Counted from the stretch's first letter, positions 46,612-57,418 are shown. The stretch: DNA of 64,000 nt from Schistocephalus solidus (GCA_017591395.1 WEDG01000437.1:310001-374000), one strand, 5' to 3'. Program-made: numbers and translations. Notes: generated by a model from the letters alone, not told the origin.

Positions 46612-49600
46612 GTACTTTTGTTATCCACTAATTCTCCTTGGTTCGCCTAGATACCCGGAACCCTGGTTCCTGGAGTTGGTGGCAAACAAAAACTACCTTA
46701 CCATCCTCGCTACCCACCTGGATATAGTGATTGGAATGATTGTTGTGGAGTATAGGACCCTGAATAACTGCAAAGTCTCCGTAAGCTTCATTTATGCCTG
46801 TGCTCTACTAGTAAAATGCTTCTAGGACCGTTCGATTTTACATCACAGTCTTTCTACCAATTCTATGGTCGCCTACATTCTGAGTTTGGGCGTTACGGCA
46901 GCTTACAGGAGACTGGGTGTTGGTAAGTTTTCTATTTACATTCCACCCCCTTCCTGAGCAGTCCACTCGCGATTTGCATAAATGATTTCAGCGTATAGCT
47001 AATTCGCCACAGTTTTGTCTGCAAACGTGCTGTGCATGTTGATAGGACAGCTTTTTCCTTATGTTATGGTTATTAAAAAGCAGTATTCAATTTCCTTGGA
47101 TCGGATTTTTCTGGTTTTGGCCTGTGTCTTAATCTTAGAACGATTGGGTCAGCTTGGACCCTCGAATGCCCATTTATATTTATGTGAATTTATTTGTGAA
47201 ACGCAGGCCGAAAAAAACGGCAGAGAATCAGGACTAGCAGTTACTCATGTTCTCTCAGACCAGTCATGCCTCTGCTCGACACTGGAGACACAGGCACCCT
47301 CACATCACTCAGATAATCCACATAGATATCTGACTGAAGGGTCATATTCGACACCAACGAACCGATGTTTTTCATTTTCGTCGCCACCTGCAAGCCCTCA
47401 TCGAAGTAGATGGGTCATTTATTCACACAGGAGTGAGTGTACATGGATCCGTTTACAATGTTGTTTGTGCCTGTGGCTGGTCGAAGGGGGCCTAGATAAT
47501 CGCGAGATATTTTCTGCCCCAGATTACTCTCGCCTCAATCGATACCCCACTGCTATTATTTGATCTGTTCTCCTTGTCGCCCAGCAGGTGGAAGTTTTTG
47601 CGTTCCTCAAAATCCTCCTTTACGCTTCTTTGTTTGGCCGCTGACTACAGTCTGCTCAGGCGCACGCTCACTGACTCTTCAAGATTTCAGCAACTATTGA
47701 TAAATGACCATCGTTTAAGGTTACATATTTACAGAGCATTTGGCAAGGAACACACAATATTTGTGTACTTTCTCGGTGCGACAATGACGTCAGCAATGTC
47801 AGAAACTAGTACCAGTCGTGTCATTTCGGCGAGCTCTGTAGAACAAAAGACAAAATCGTACGCTTAGAGACTGTTGACATTAAGCTTTTATCTAATTTCT
47901 CAGGCCATTTTGGGTGACCAGAAGTGTAGTGTTTCCAAAGACAAGAGTAAAACGGTTTCGAAAGCAGGCCTTTATTCAACACAAGTCAAGTCCAAGCTTT
48001 CCTGTGGGCCCCTTTTATTGCCTCTCTGGTGCACGCTTCGGTGTGCCTGTGTAGCGGCCGAAGACTTCAAGGTTTGCATACACACGGGCGAGTAACGCAC
48101 CTGTAGTCGTTATTAGACGATGCGCGTATTGAACATGGTCTCTAAGCACCATGCAAAGCACTCAAACGCAACAGTTATTAGAAGTAACGGCAGAAATGTT
48201 GGAAATGGATTCTACTATTAAGAAGGATAAAAAGGTATGAAACGGCACAATCGAAAATAAAGAAGGGAGCGTTACATGAGGCGATATCCCTTTTGAGGTG
48301 GGGGGAATTACGTCATGTCTGTTGGATAACCGGTGGGGAGTGCAACGCTGTGAGCAACTGCAGGGTCGGGACGAGGGGATGCTGACATTGAACTGAGGGT
48401 AGCAATACGATAAGCGGCGACGGTACTCGTGGAGATGGGGGTCAGCGTTCGGGAGTGGAAGGGGGCACCGGTATCTTCACCGACATTTCATCACTCCATC
48501 CCCATCCGGGATTCGCGCGAAAAATCCTCCCAGTCCATTCAAACCATTCTGTCGGTACTGTGGTTCGTTACACCTGTAAGGTCCAGGTGTACGCGTGTGC
48601 TGCGCGTCCAGTTTCGTTGGTCAACTCATGATTGGCCTTCGAAGTATGTCCTTGGAGTCGATGGCTCCCTGGTAATTTCCGGTTGGTTGGTGGTGTTCCC
48701 CAATTAGGTAGCGTACTTGGTCTGTTTGCCCGTGCGGATTTCGCTCGTTCTTGCCTACGGACGTTCTCCGAAACAAGAACACAAGGGCTCTCCGATACCG
48801 TCACTGTCGCGCCAGTGATCTCGTTTTTACGCCGTAAGACCTTACTCGTACACATATAACTGACCATGTGAAGCAGTCGATCAGCTAACTTCTCTGCTCA
48901 TGTCACGCTTTTCCACAAGCTCTTGTCTTCGCTCAAGGTGAATGCAATCAAATCACTGCTGGAATAGTTGTTTTTCTCCTGGCAGTCGGTGGACGGTTAT
49001 CGGTGTGCTGGCTCGTTAGGACTATGGACAAAACGAGCGCATTCCTTCAGGGTTCCCAAACTTACTTGTAAGTCACTATACCCAAAATAAATGTTGTTAT
49101 CGGACAACTCAAAATATGTCTTAATGGTTTAGCACTGACGTAGTGATATGTCCAATTAGAAATCCACAAACCTCAAAGAAAAGGAAGGTGCGATCACTGG
49201 AACATTATGTTTATTATTTGGAGCTTTTAAAATCGCACACGAGCCCATTATCAGAGGCCGTATGAGTTCAACAAGTGCGTGTTTGTAGTGAAGTCATGAA
49301 ATTGGGATGGAAGGTGGAAGGAAAAATGTCCGTGATCGTGCTGGCTACGCACACCTTTGGTAGGTGTTGGGACCCCAATACCTAGTCGTATCGGCATAGT
49401 ACGTGTTAGCGTGGGTCTGCTGGCCGCCAATAGCAGTATTGCTGCCGGTTCGCGAAGTCGAACTCATGACCTTCCACCGGGGCGTGAGTAGCAATTTGAG
49501 TCACTGAGTCGTCTCTTCGAACGTCCCCTTTGCGAGCGATTTTTTACGAACCAAGTCGTCCTATCTGACCTGTGGTTTGAAAGGAGCCGTGGTTGCCAAT

Positions 49601-52600
49601 AATTTGATAAAGTACGCCAGTTTGGTCGCTTGTGTCCAGCCATTTTTCATCCGCATGATTCTAGTACGTATGGTAGATTTCGGACAATGAGTGATACCCA
49701 CACCCAACTCTGCGGCAGTGCGTTCTGTTATTTCTGACACCAGAAATCCACAAGATGATTATCCCGCTCAAACTGCTTCTTGCCCATCCTCTTCCTCTCA
49801 CCATCACAGGCCTCCTGTAATCAGAATGACGCTATGCTCTTCGACTTTCGATATCATTAACTGTTTCATACTCTAACCTCTCGTCGAAATACCTGGCCCT
49901 TTTATAGGTCCGTCGCCATGTCATTTCTACCAAAATTTCCAGAGATTCCAGCCGGTTGAGGCCGGATATTTTCAAAGGGTTTTAACTGTACCGTTGGACA
50001 TGTACTAGTATGTGTGACGGATTGTCAATTGACTGTCTTCCCAACTGCATTTATGTACCTCTCACCCTGAGGCTGTGATTTGATGCTAAAAGAAACCCAG
50101 ACACTCGTTTCGCTATTACTGTTGGTCATCAGTACTCCGTAAACACCAGAACTGGGAAACAATTGTTTGAGCTTCATGCAGGTGCAGTAGACCAAATTTT
50201 CTCAATTTCCAGTCAGCCACTTTTGCATGACATTATTTCCAGCAGTGCGTTTTTTTCAAATGAATTTCGACGACATTTGTGGTATTGTGCGTCATCCGTA
50301 TGCTCAACCTAGTGGCCTTAAGTTACATTTATTGTCTAGACAGTTTCTTAAACCAGTGAATTCCAATAGGCCGTTTATTATTCTGCCGCGTGTTTAGGGA
50401 ACCTTACCCGCATTGACGCTACAATGCCCTTCTGTTAAATATTAGACTCATCTCCTTTACGTGGTTCAGGTGTAACCTCAGCCTAGATGTACGTTAAGGC
50501 GCAGAGCTCACTCAAGATTACCTAAAGTTCCTGTGGAGCAAGATCAATTTGCCGTACAACGAGGTGCTTGGAAAAGAGAGTACGTGAACACATGCCTGCC
50601 TGGTTAGGCAAAAGTTAAACTAAATCAATCTCGAGTTATATTCTCGTGCATCTAGTTGATTTTAATCACCGTGTTGACCCCAAAGAAGCCCTTCAGGTTC
50701 TCTACCAGACGCCAACCAACTTCTTTAAAGGTCTACGCCAAGGGTGCTTGCAACAGCCGAGGCAGTAGCCATACGGCTAACAAACTCAGCACTGTGCTGT
50801 CTGAAGACGCTAGTATAGGCACTCTCTTCCATGACCACCAACCACTTAAGGTTGTGTTCACACGACGTCCCCACCCCCTGATGGCAGTTGTTCACTCCGC
50901 GTAATTGACAGTGATGTTCAGTCTCCATACTCAACCCTGCCTCCCGCTCTTCCCACAGTCCAAATGAGCTCTACACGCCGACATCGCCACGTAGGCGGCG
51001 TGCAAGCGATCAATTTCAACGATTAGCCGTTTTTAATCCCTGTCAACACCTCGTTGTTTCATTTTCCTGGTAATTGTACCGGCGCGATGATGAATTATCT
51101 AAAACATATGTTTGCCGATTTGACTTTTTAAGTTTGGGAATATTCGCAGAATTTAAACTGCCCTAATAATAATAATGGCACCTATACACAATTTCCAGTT
51201 GGAAACCGTAATGTATCCACTTTGCTGCAGAACCGGAGTCGCTGCTTACTTATGGAGATGTTGTATTGCTTCTTTCGCCTCACTTCTTTTACTTATAATC
51301 ATCCACTGAACAAACTCACTTATTCGGTATAACTAATTTGGCAAAATCTCCGGATCAATCATTACCGCGATCACTGCGACAATAGATTTCTTAGCATGAG
51401 CTCTCCGACAGCTCATTGACAATAACAACAGTCAAGAGGCGCGACCCATTTCCCAGCCGAGGACGCTCGCCGTCACCACGCCATGAGACAGCGTGGACCC
51501 GACATCGCGAAAACTACGTCTTCCTCTTCCACTTCAACCTGCATGTTTGCTCCTCTACAGATACTGCGCAATTGTCGTTGAGTGCTCACATTCTTTGACG
51601 ATGGCTTCCTGTGTGAGTCCGAAAATTCATCCTGGTGATTGCGTGTTCATCAGGTTTTCGTCAGTACTACCATTTGAACTACTCAAAGGCACAGTAATGG
51701 AGAGAATGCAACAACAAATAAACAGTTTTTGTAGTCAAACAAAGGGGAAGGCAAGTAGAGTGATGGATGGTGTTCGCGATAAGGCTGGGGCGTACGCCGT
51801 CTGATGGCGTGGTGACGGCTGGAACCTGAACCACGCCTCTGGGCTGCATCAGCAGAGCTTTATAGCAGGGAGTATATCAACCTGTCTGTGAATGGAGTTT
51901 TTTAGACACGCAGGCTTCCTACGGTTCCCCTCTTCTTACCGCTGCCTCGTGCTATTATCCTCGTGTCTGTGAAGTTGATTTCGTGCCCTTTCTCCAGGAT
52001 GCAAGTTGCGACTTGAGACCTGATTGACTAAAAAACCGCTTATTTCTCACAGTCTCCTCCCGTATAAGTCGCATATTCGTTGTCAGTCCTTACCGTTTGT
52101 TTTTTGCCTCAAGAGAACACATCAGACTTTCAAATGCCATGTGCTCGATTGCAAACCGGCTCGAGTCGTTCACGCCTATTCCTGGTAGTTTGTTTGCCCT
52201 ATTCGGTAGTGACTTTCAAACCAGCACTCAACAGCAGGTCTGCACGTCTCTCTGTGGAACTTGTGAAACCATGCTCATGTCCGCTGCCTTCACAACCACT
52301 GACATTATCTTTTTGGTGACGATGGGATATGTTGCCTCACTTAGTCCTCACTTCTACCAACCATCCACGTATACCGTTTGAGTAGTCGTAATTGAATCCT
52401 CTCCCTCCCTTCTTTTCGTTTATTCTTCTTATTAGTGTTAGCGTTCGGCCTAAGGTTAGGCATAGAGTTATGGGTTTCGTGATTAGGACTAGAGTTCGAG
52501 GTTAGGATTGAAGGGTGATGTTCGCGTTACGGCTAGGGTAAGGGGTTAGGGGGGGGGGGGGGGTGTCACAGCTAGGATAATAGTATTGTCAGGATTAGGT

Positions 52601-55600
52601 TTAGTAGTTAAGGCTAGGGTTTAGGTTAGAAATTGCGGTTGCAGTTTAGGGGTTAGGCTATCAACGTCGTTAATTACAGTCGCGGTCGTCATGGCAGCCG
52701 AATTTACTGATGTACTCTTCACACTTTCCTTTTCAATGTTATTGGTCATCATGCTCTGATATCGGTTCGCCTAGAATATCTTAGCAGTGCCATCTGTTCA
52801 TGTTTTTCTCCCGTTTACAGCTCCAAACTTCCAGCATTTTAAGTTGCCTGCTCGTGTTTTTGCGCCTTTCCGAAAATAGCTATACGCCTGTTTGCTTTAA
52901 CCTACCCATAAAACCCTCTATCCTGTATTACGGTAGCCTTTGCCTCCCGTTTACAATTGGAGCCTCGTATCCGATTGTAACCTTTTTTTAACCTTTCATC
53001 TATATCATGCCACCATACCTTTTAATTTTATTTTTTTAAATCTTGACCGATTTTATGCGAAGCTGAATTTACGTGTACTATTACGTTGTGTGACCCGATG
53101 TCCATTTGCTTTGCACGCACTCCTAATTGTGCGCATTTTAGGGGCAAAGTAAATGCGTCCACCTGGATGCGGGTTTGCGGCGTGGGCTGGGGGGGGAGGG
53201 GTTAGTGGCTGACCTGCACAATTATTTGTACTTTCAGTCTGGCTAATGTTTTTCACTCGTCGATCAAACTTACCAGGTTAGGTAACAGTCTACCAACCCA
53301 CTGTTTAGGTAATCGCGACGATAGAATCCTTTTTCACACCTTTCATGCCTTTCACACCCACTTTTTTTCCCCCTTTTTTTAGCATCCGTCCTCCTCTCAT
53401 TGGTTCTTTGCCATGCTCATCATCAGGGCAGGCCCCTAACCCGGTCCAAGGGTTCACTTAATTACTTAACTTCCGGCTCCGCCCTCTGTCTTTCCAATGG
53501 CGACGTCGTCACACCGAAGGTTGGTGACCAGCAGCTTTTTTACTTTTGCCTGTCGCTTCATCCTCTACCGGACTGTGAATTCTGGTCGATAAAGAAGCTC
53601 AGCTCGCTAGAATGTGCCAATATGCACCCCCCCCCCTTATAATCGGCAAGACCAGAAGCCCTCAAAATGTCATACACAACGACTCCGCAGACTGTGGTAG
53701 TACTTGTTTCAGTGTGACCATCTTGAAAACCTTCATGTTCTTGACAAAGACAAGGAGATTAGAGTGGCCATTTCGGGCTTATAAGCCGCCATCATCCAGC
53801 CTATAATATACTAGCCGCTGAATGGCTATTGGCGATGCTCGAAATAGAGTCCCAGGACGAGTGCATTCTGTAACGCCATCGGTGGGCACCCAGATACCAC
53901 TGTTTATATACCCGAGCACACCCGACAGGACAAAGAACCCGTGGTTCAATGGTTAGGGAATTAGACTTTAAATCAAAAGGCGCGGGTTGGAACCTGGAGC
54001 TGGGTATGGCTGGTTGATGAGGCCAAGTAAGCCAGAAATGGCTACTCCGGTCTTCCTTGTCTTTGTCGGCAATTAAATCCTAACTATATCCCTAGCCAGA
54101 TGTCATCCTCCCAGTGCGAATGAAATGTCTTGCATTATGCTGCATATGCCTCGTCCTCGTTCTAAGTGGAACCATTTTTCACAAATATCAGCTAACATTT
54201 CATGAAAAGACCTCACCTGTAAATAGTAGCTAGGAATCTTTGGGTGTAACTTGTTAAGATATTCAATAAGAAAAGACGAAATTTTGGGAGGAAATAGAAA
54301 CTTTAATGCGTAACTGCGAGACTGGTCCCTCAGCTCGTCTTCAGACTACGGGGTGTGTACAAAAACAAGTAATTACTTAACCATGTTTAACAAAGGATGC
54401 TACCGTTGGGCGAAATCCAAACCAACACGCGTTGAGTGCATTTTGTCATCCTGTCATGATTGGTTCTACGCGTTTCAATGCGTCCTTATCAATTTTGTAA
54501 GCGGAAATCCAAATCGATATGCCGGTTGATGTATTCCTCATCTGAGTGCATTGCTTCCAGGAATTCACGGCCTTTTCTGGTTCGGCAGGTGCCAACAATC
54601 CGTGTTTTCTCCCATGCAAATTTATGCTTTGTTCCCAGTGTATGCATAGCCACTTGGGATAAATGGTATCGTCTTCTAACCGCTAACTGATGTTCGTGTA
54701 GGCGGGTTAAGACAGATTTTCCAGTTTGTCCCCAATAAACGGCATTACAACTGGAACATGGGATTTTATAGACAACACCTTTTTATCAAGATAGCTAACT
54801 CTTTCCTTAGGGTGTACAAGCTGTGAGCCTAAAGTAGATGTAGGGTAAAGTGCTACCTAGATCTGGTGTTTTCTCAGGTGTCTTTTAACAAGCTCTGATA
54901 CATTTTTCACCTATGGGAGAGTTTGCCAGGTCATTGTTTTGGGTGCCCGACAGGACTGGTATGTTGGTAGTCGCATGGCATATGCAATATTCCGCGAGTA
55001 TACGGGTGTAGCATTGTAATCTACGATCATCAAGCAGGTGTTGATTGAACGGTTCGTATCTTTCAGCAGTCGACTCTGTGCTGGTTAAATTAATGACGAC
55101 TGCACTTTTTATCCCCAAGGCAGAGTTTCGATTCGCAGAAGATTAATAGACCATAAGAGGAGTTTTATGCTTCAGAGAACTCTCCGTTGCTGTCTCATAA
55201 CAGTGCTCTCCACCGATGCCAAGACGGTGTTAAGTCATGTCTCTTTTAAAGGCGTTATGTTTTCTGTTTGTATTTTTTCATGTTTTTGTAGGAGCTTGAT
55301 CAAGCTTTATGTAGTCCACTTTACCAGATGACTGGTAGTATGCGTTGTATTACTTAAAACCTGGTCGTTTGCACTTGTCTGAATTTGTGCAGGTCCGGGA
55401 CGGTCGTTTTACTGTTTGTGTGTCAGTTAGGCTCTCAGTTCGGGGCTACTGGGGTGGTATGAGATGGCTTTATTTGTCCTGCGCTTGCAACAAACCCGAG
55501 CTTCTAGCTTCTATGACCCCTTGGTTTTGCCTCATGAGGCTCGGAAACAAATGTCGGATGAATGGCAGTTGGTTCAATTGCATGCGCTGGCTTTCTGAGA

Positions 55601-57418
55601 AGTCCAAGTTAATCCGCTAGCGTCTCGTGCGTTTGCATTTGCTGCTCCATGCCTAAATTCTAGTGCTATGTCGGCCTGCGTAGCATAGCCTCTTATTGAA
55701 GACTGAACTTCCTATCGTTTATGGCTGAAATTCACGATCAGACTTCATCTTGGTGTGGGTGGATTGGTGTCATTTAAGCCCACCTGCAAACTGGGATTTT
55801 TGAGGTTTCACGCTGTTTCAAATCCAGACCCGGTGTCCTTGGCTCTTATGTGACCTTCCAGCAACTGGCGCTCCTTCAACCAGCATTTGGACGTGCGCTC
55901 GTTTATACAGTGGCTCTTCTGTCGTGACACAGTTCGTTAGGACACCGGTTTTAAGTTGCAGACACCCTCGAAGGGTTACTTAAAGTTGTTTACTGTCGCA
56001 TGCAATCCCGACTACAAACCAGAATCCTTAGTCTGCATTTGCTGTCTAATGCTTGCATCAGGTTTCGTCTCTTTTCGGAAGGCAGCCTTCCGACATCCAA
56101 TAAGCGCGGACTTTGACCAAAGCTAGGTGCTCCTCTAGACTGAATTCAGTGGACTCCTAAGCAATCCGCGAGTCACTTCTAATTGGCATTCCTTGATCTG
56201 TCCTAATTGTTAGTTTGGATAAGATGTCTCCGTTATGTTCTGGATCTCCCGTTCGCGACCGGCAGAGAGAGGGCCCATGCTTTATGATTATGTAAGCACT
56301 TAAGTCGCCACCCCTCCCCCGACCGCCCAGCGTCTTCCCTCCTCGACTAACTGAGTTGTGTTTTGGCTGGCTAACGATAGAAACTAATCCATAAATAACA
56401 ATTTGAGTATCTCCTGTGCGTCTGCATTGACTGCCATTACGGATTGCGTGTGGATATATTACCGCCTGAAATGGTTTGAGTAGCCATGATTACGTTGACT
56501 TGTATTCTTTTAGGCTGTTATGGACTGGAGTTTGGTTGGATAATTTAGAGTTAGGTAATTTTGTGAATAAACTTATAGAGTTAGGTTTAGGGGTGGTGAG
56601 CTAAATATATGGGTTTAGGATTGAGACCATGGAACTGGAGTTTGAGGTTTAGGGCTGCGATTAGGAAATTTGAGATTTGGTTTTCAGTTGCAGCTGGGGA
56701 TTTTGCGTTGGCGTTAGTGGTTATGATTAGTAGTTAGGGTTACTTGTTGGGGTTTATTTTTAGGGTTACACGTTTGCGTTAATACTTAGGGTTATTCGTT
56801 AGGACTATTAGTGAGGGTAGGACTGGTCATTAACGTCAGTCGATATGTGTAGTAGTTAGGATTGGCTCAAATCCCCTGTCCATGAGTGCTCAAGAGAATG
56901 CAAGCTGGCGTGATCATGATTACTCAAAGCAGTTCAGCAAGCATACCCTACGGCATCCACGGAGTTGGACTGCAGAACCGTTCGTCGTCAGCTTACCCAT
57001 GTCAATAGCCTCGCTCTATGCAACTTTTTTTATCGCCATGGGGGAGCCCATGCTAAATAACTGTGCACTGTTTGAATCATGTGCTTGAACTATGCATATC
57101 TCTGTTTTGCGCGCTTTTAATTGGCTAATTATTTGCCCTTGGAAGGTGGTCCTTTCACGTGCCCATATGGACTTCCTGGACTCCCTTCAGGACCGCCTCT
57201 TCCTACTGCCTTGCCGGGCCGTCTTTCTGCACACCCTCAGTACCAACACTGCTGGCCTCCGCTTCTACGCCCGTCACGGTTTCCGGGTACACCGACTGAT
57301 TCCACGCTGCTACCTCATCGACGGAAAGCATGCAGACGGGTACACCTGCGTCCTTCATATGAATGGAGGCTTTAGCCAGGAGGAGGGTGACGCCGAACTA
57401 AGGACGTATCCTTTTTGA
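46517..57418 (+). CDS. NAA60: N-alpha-acetyltransferase 60 (GNAT family), split gene
   Basis: The enzyme transfers acetyl from acetyl-CoA to the N-terminus of transmembrane proteins at the Golgi face. Exons at 46517-46611, 46651-46780 and 46826-46922 and a last recognised exon from about 57146 line up with animal NAA60. The N-terminal strand and helix (VRLARNDDLQAIKRLCGECF), the GMIVVE strand, VAYILSLGV with the catalytic Tyr, the acetyl-CoA loop RRLGVG, and later VFLHTLSTNTAG with the catalytic His all match, ending in the YTCVLHMNGG block. The ATG is the first Met after an in-frame TGA at 46490. Introns 1 and 2 are only 39 and 45 nt, while the third gap is about 10.2 kb. Exon 3 ends in phase 1 but the last exon's acceptor is in phase 0, so a small exon is missing from this model. 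The membrane-binding C-terminus is not resolved. Assignment is firm; the exact gene model is not. Confidence 0.85.
46612..46650 (+). other. 39-nt intron 1 of NAA60
   Basis: GTACTTTTGT at the 5' end and TTCGCCTAG at the 3' end. Its removal joins codons in frame and gives exact alignment to the family, while its retention would add 13 residues that have no counterpart. It is a multiple of three and has no stop, so the unspliced frame stays open. Confidence 0.85.
46651..46780 (+). CDS. NAA60: NAA60 coding exon 2
   Basis: 130 nt, starting in phase 2 and ending in phase 0 before a consensus GTAAGC. It encodes PWFLELVANKNYLTILATHL and then IVIGMIVVEYRTLNNCKVS, the central strands of the GNAT fold. 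The 11 residues from EYR to KVS equal in number the human stretch EIKNRTKIHKE. Confidence 0.85.
46781..46825 (+). other. 45-nt intron 2 of NAA60
   Basis: GTAAGCTTCA at the donor and GCTTCTAG at the acceptor. The only in-frame stop on read-through is the acceptor TAG itself. Phase 0. Confidence 0.85.
46826..46922 (+). CDS. NAA60: NAA60 coding exon 3
   Basis: 97 nt encoding DRSILHHSLSTNSMVAYILS followed by LGVTAAYRRLGV and the first base of a Gly codon. It carries the catalytic Tyr (equivalent to Tyr97 in human NAA60) and the Q/R-x-x-G-x-G acetyl-CoA loop as RRLGVG. It ends at a strong donor, GGTAAGT, in phase 1. Confidence 0.85.
49440..49515 (-). repeat. tRNA-like repeat in the NAA60 intron
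   Basis: On the minus strand ACTCAGTGACTCAAATTGCT resembles an A box and GGTCATGAGTTCGACTTCGC a B box, about 35 nt apart. It probably belongs to a tRNA-derived SINE; the downstream tail was not matched to other copies. Confidence 0.4.
51467..51820. repeat. MITE-like element with terminal inverted repeats
   Basis: GCCGTCACCACGCCAT at 51469-51484 is the exact reverse complement of the sequence ending near 51820 (ATGGCGTGGTGACGGC at 51804-51819), and similarity extends inwards (AGAC.GCGT on both sides). About 350 nt lie between and within the repeats, with no recognisable protein. Short length and inverted ends suggest a non-autonomous DNA transposon. Flanking target duplications were not resolved. 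Confidence 0.5.
52437..52680 (+). repeat. Degenerate TTAGG-like repeats with a G15 run
   Basis: The stretch is full of GTTAGG-, TTAGGG- and CTAGGG-type words (AAGGTTAGGCATAG, GAGGTTAGGATTG, GGCTAGGGTAAGGGGTTAGG) on one strand, with 15 consecutive Gs at 52549-52563. It looks like decayed telomere-type or simple GGTTAG repeats rather than a functional telomere. Confidence 0.65.
53627..53636. repeat. C10 tract
   Basis: A run of ten Cs just upstream of the SINE-like sequences. Confidence 0.9.
53740..53795 (-). repeat. SINE-like tail, reversed
   Basis: TTGACAAAGACAAGGAGATT followed by GAGTGGCCATTTCGGGCTTATAAG is the reverse complement of the tail seen in the copies at 18 kb and 54 kb. The tRNA-like head of this copy is not clear to its right. 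Confidence 0.6.
53935..54075 (+). repeat. tRNA-derived SINE-like element
   Basis: It has an A box (GTGGTTCAATGGTTAGGG, 53941-53958) and a B box (GGGTTGGAACCT, 53984-53995). The tail is AAGCCAGAAATGGCTACT, then CCGGTCTTCCTTGTCTTTGTCGG. Head and tail match the minus-strand copy at 17.97-18.14 kb. It lies in the large NAA60 intron, in tail-to-head orientation with the reversed fragment at 53.74 kb. Confidence 0.72.
54290..55120 (-). mobile_element. Penelope-like element 3' fragment
   Basis: Minus strand from about 55000: a family linker (PIGEKCIRAC, LRKHQI, then TLGSQLVHPKERVSYLDK) leads into the GIY-YIG endonuclease, YKIPCSSCNAVYWGQTGKSV, then RLHEHQLAVRRR, and HTLGTKHKFAWEKTRIVGTC. It continues past EFLEAMHSDEEYIN into a 3' UTR ending near 54.29 kb. 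The Cys pair and the catalytic Tyr and Arg of GIY-YIG are visible. The reverse transcriptase is missing (5' truncation) and at least one frameshift lies in the linker. The DNA matches the fragments at 11.5-12.4 kb. Confidence 0.78.
56515..56860 (+). repeat. Second zone of degenerate TTAGGG-like repeats
   Basis: Repeated words of the type GAGTTAGG, GTTTAGGG, GTTAGGGTTA and CTTAGGGTTA are scattered through about 350 nt, all on the same strand and similar to the zone at 52.44-52.68 kb. It ends about 290 nt before the last recognised NAA60 exon. Confidence 0.6.
57146..57418 (+). CDS. NAA60: NAA60 last recognised exon
   Basis: The frame from 57146 encodes a helix (HMDFLDSLQDRLF) then RAVFLHTLSTNTAGLRFYAR, RHGFRVHRLIPRCYLIDGK and DGYTCVLHMNGG. 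The His in FLHTL corresponds to catalytic His138 of human NAA60 and STNTAG to its TTNNTA loop. The acceptor GGAAG at 57141-57145 is in phase 0, unlike the phase 1 end of exon 3. The open frame runs to TGA at 57416. A donor at 57387 (GGTGACG, phase 1) could instead splice to a further C-terminal exon, which the family length would favour. Confidence 0.8.
   Translation: MVLSRAHMDFLDSLQDRLFLLPCRAVFLHTLSTNTAGLRFYARHGFRVHRLIPRCYLIDGKHADGYTCVLHMNGGFSQEEGDAELRTYPF

Larger units (their letters stand above)
46923..57145 (+). other. Large NAA60 intron or gap (about 10.2 kb)
   Basis: Bounded by GTAAGTTTTC at the 5' side and CCCTTGGAAG at the 3' side. It holds a 182-codon unexplained open frame (47015-47563), a tRNA-like repeat, a MITE-like element, two zones of degenerate TTAGGG-like repeats, SINE-like copies and a Penelope-like fragment, listed separately. 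A small missing NAA60 exon should lie inside. The rest, including 47.6-49.4 kb, 49.5-51.4 kb and 55.1-56.5 kb, shows nothing I can name. Confidence 0.6.
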
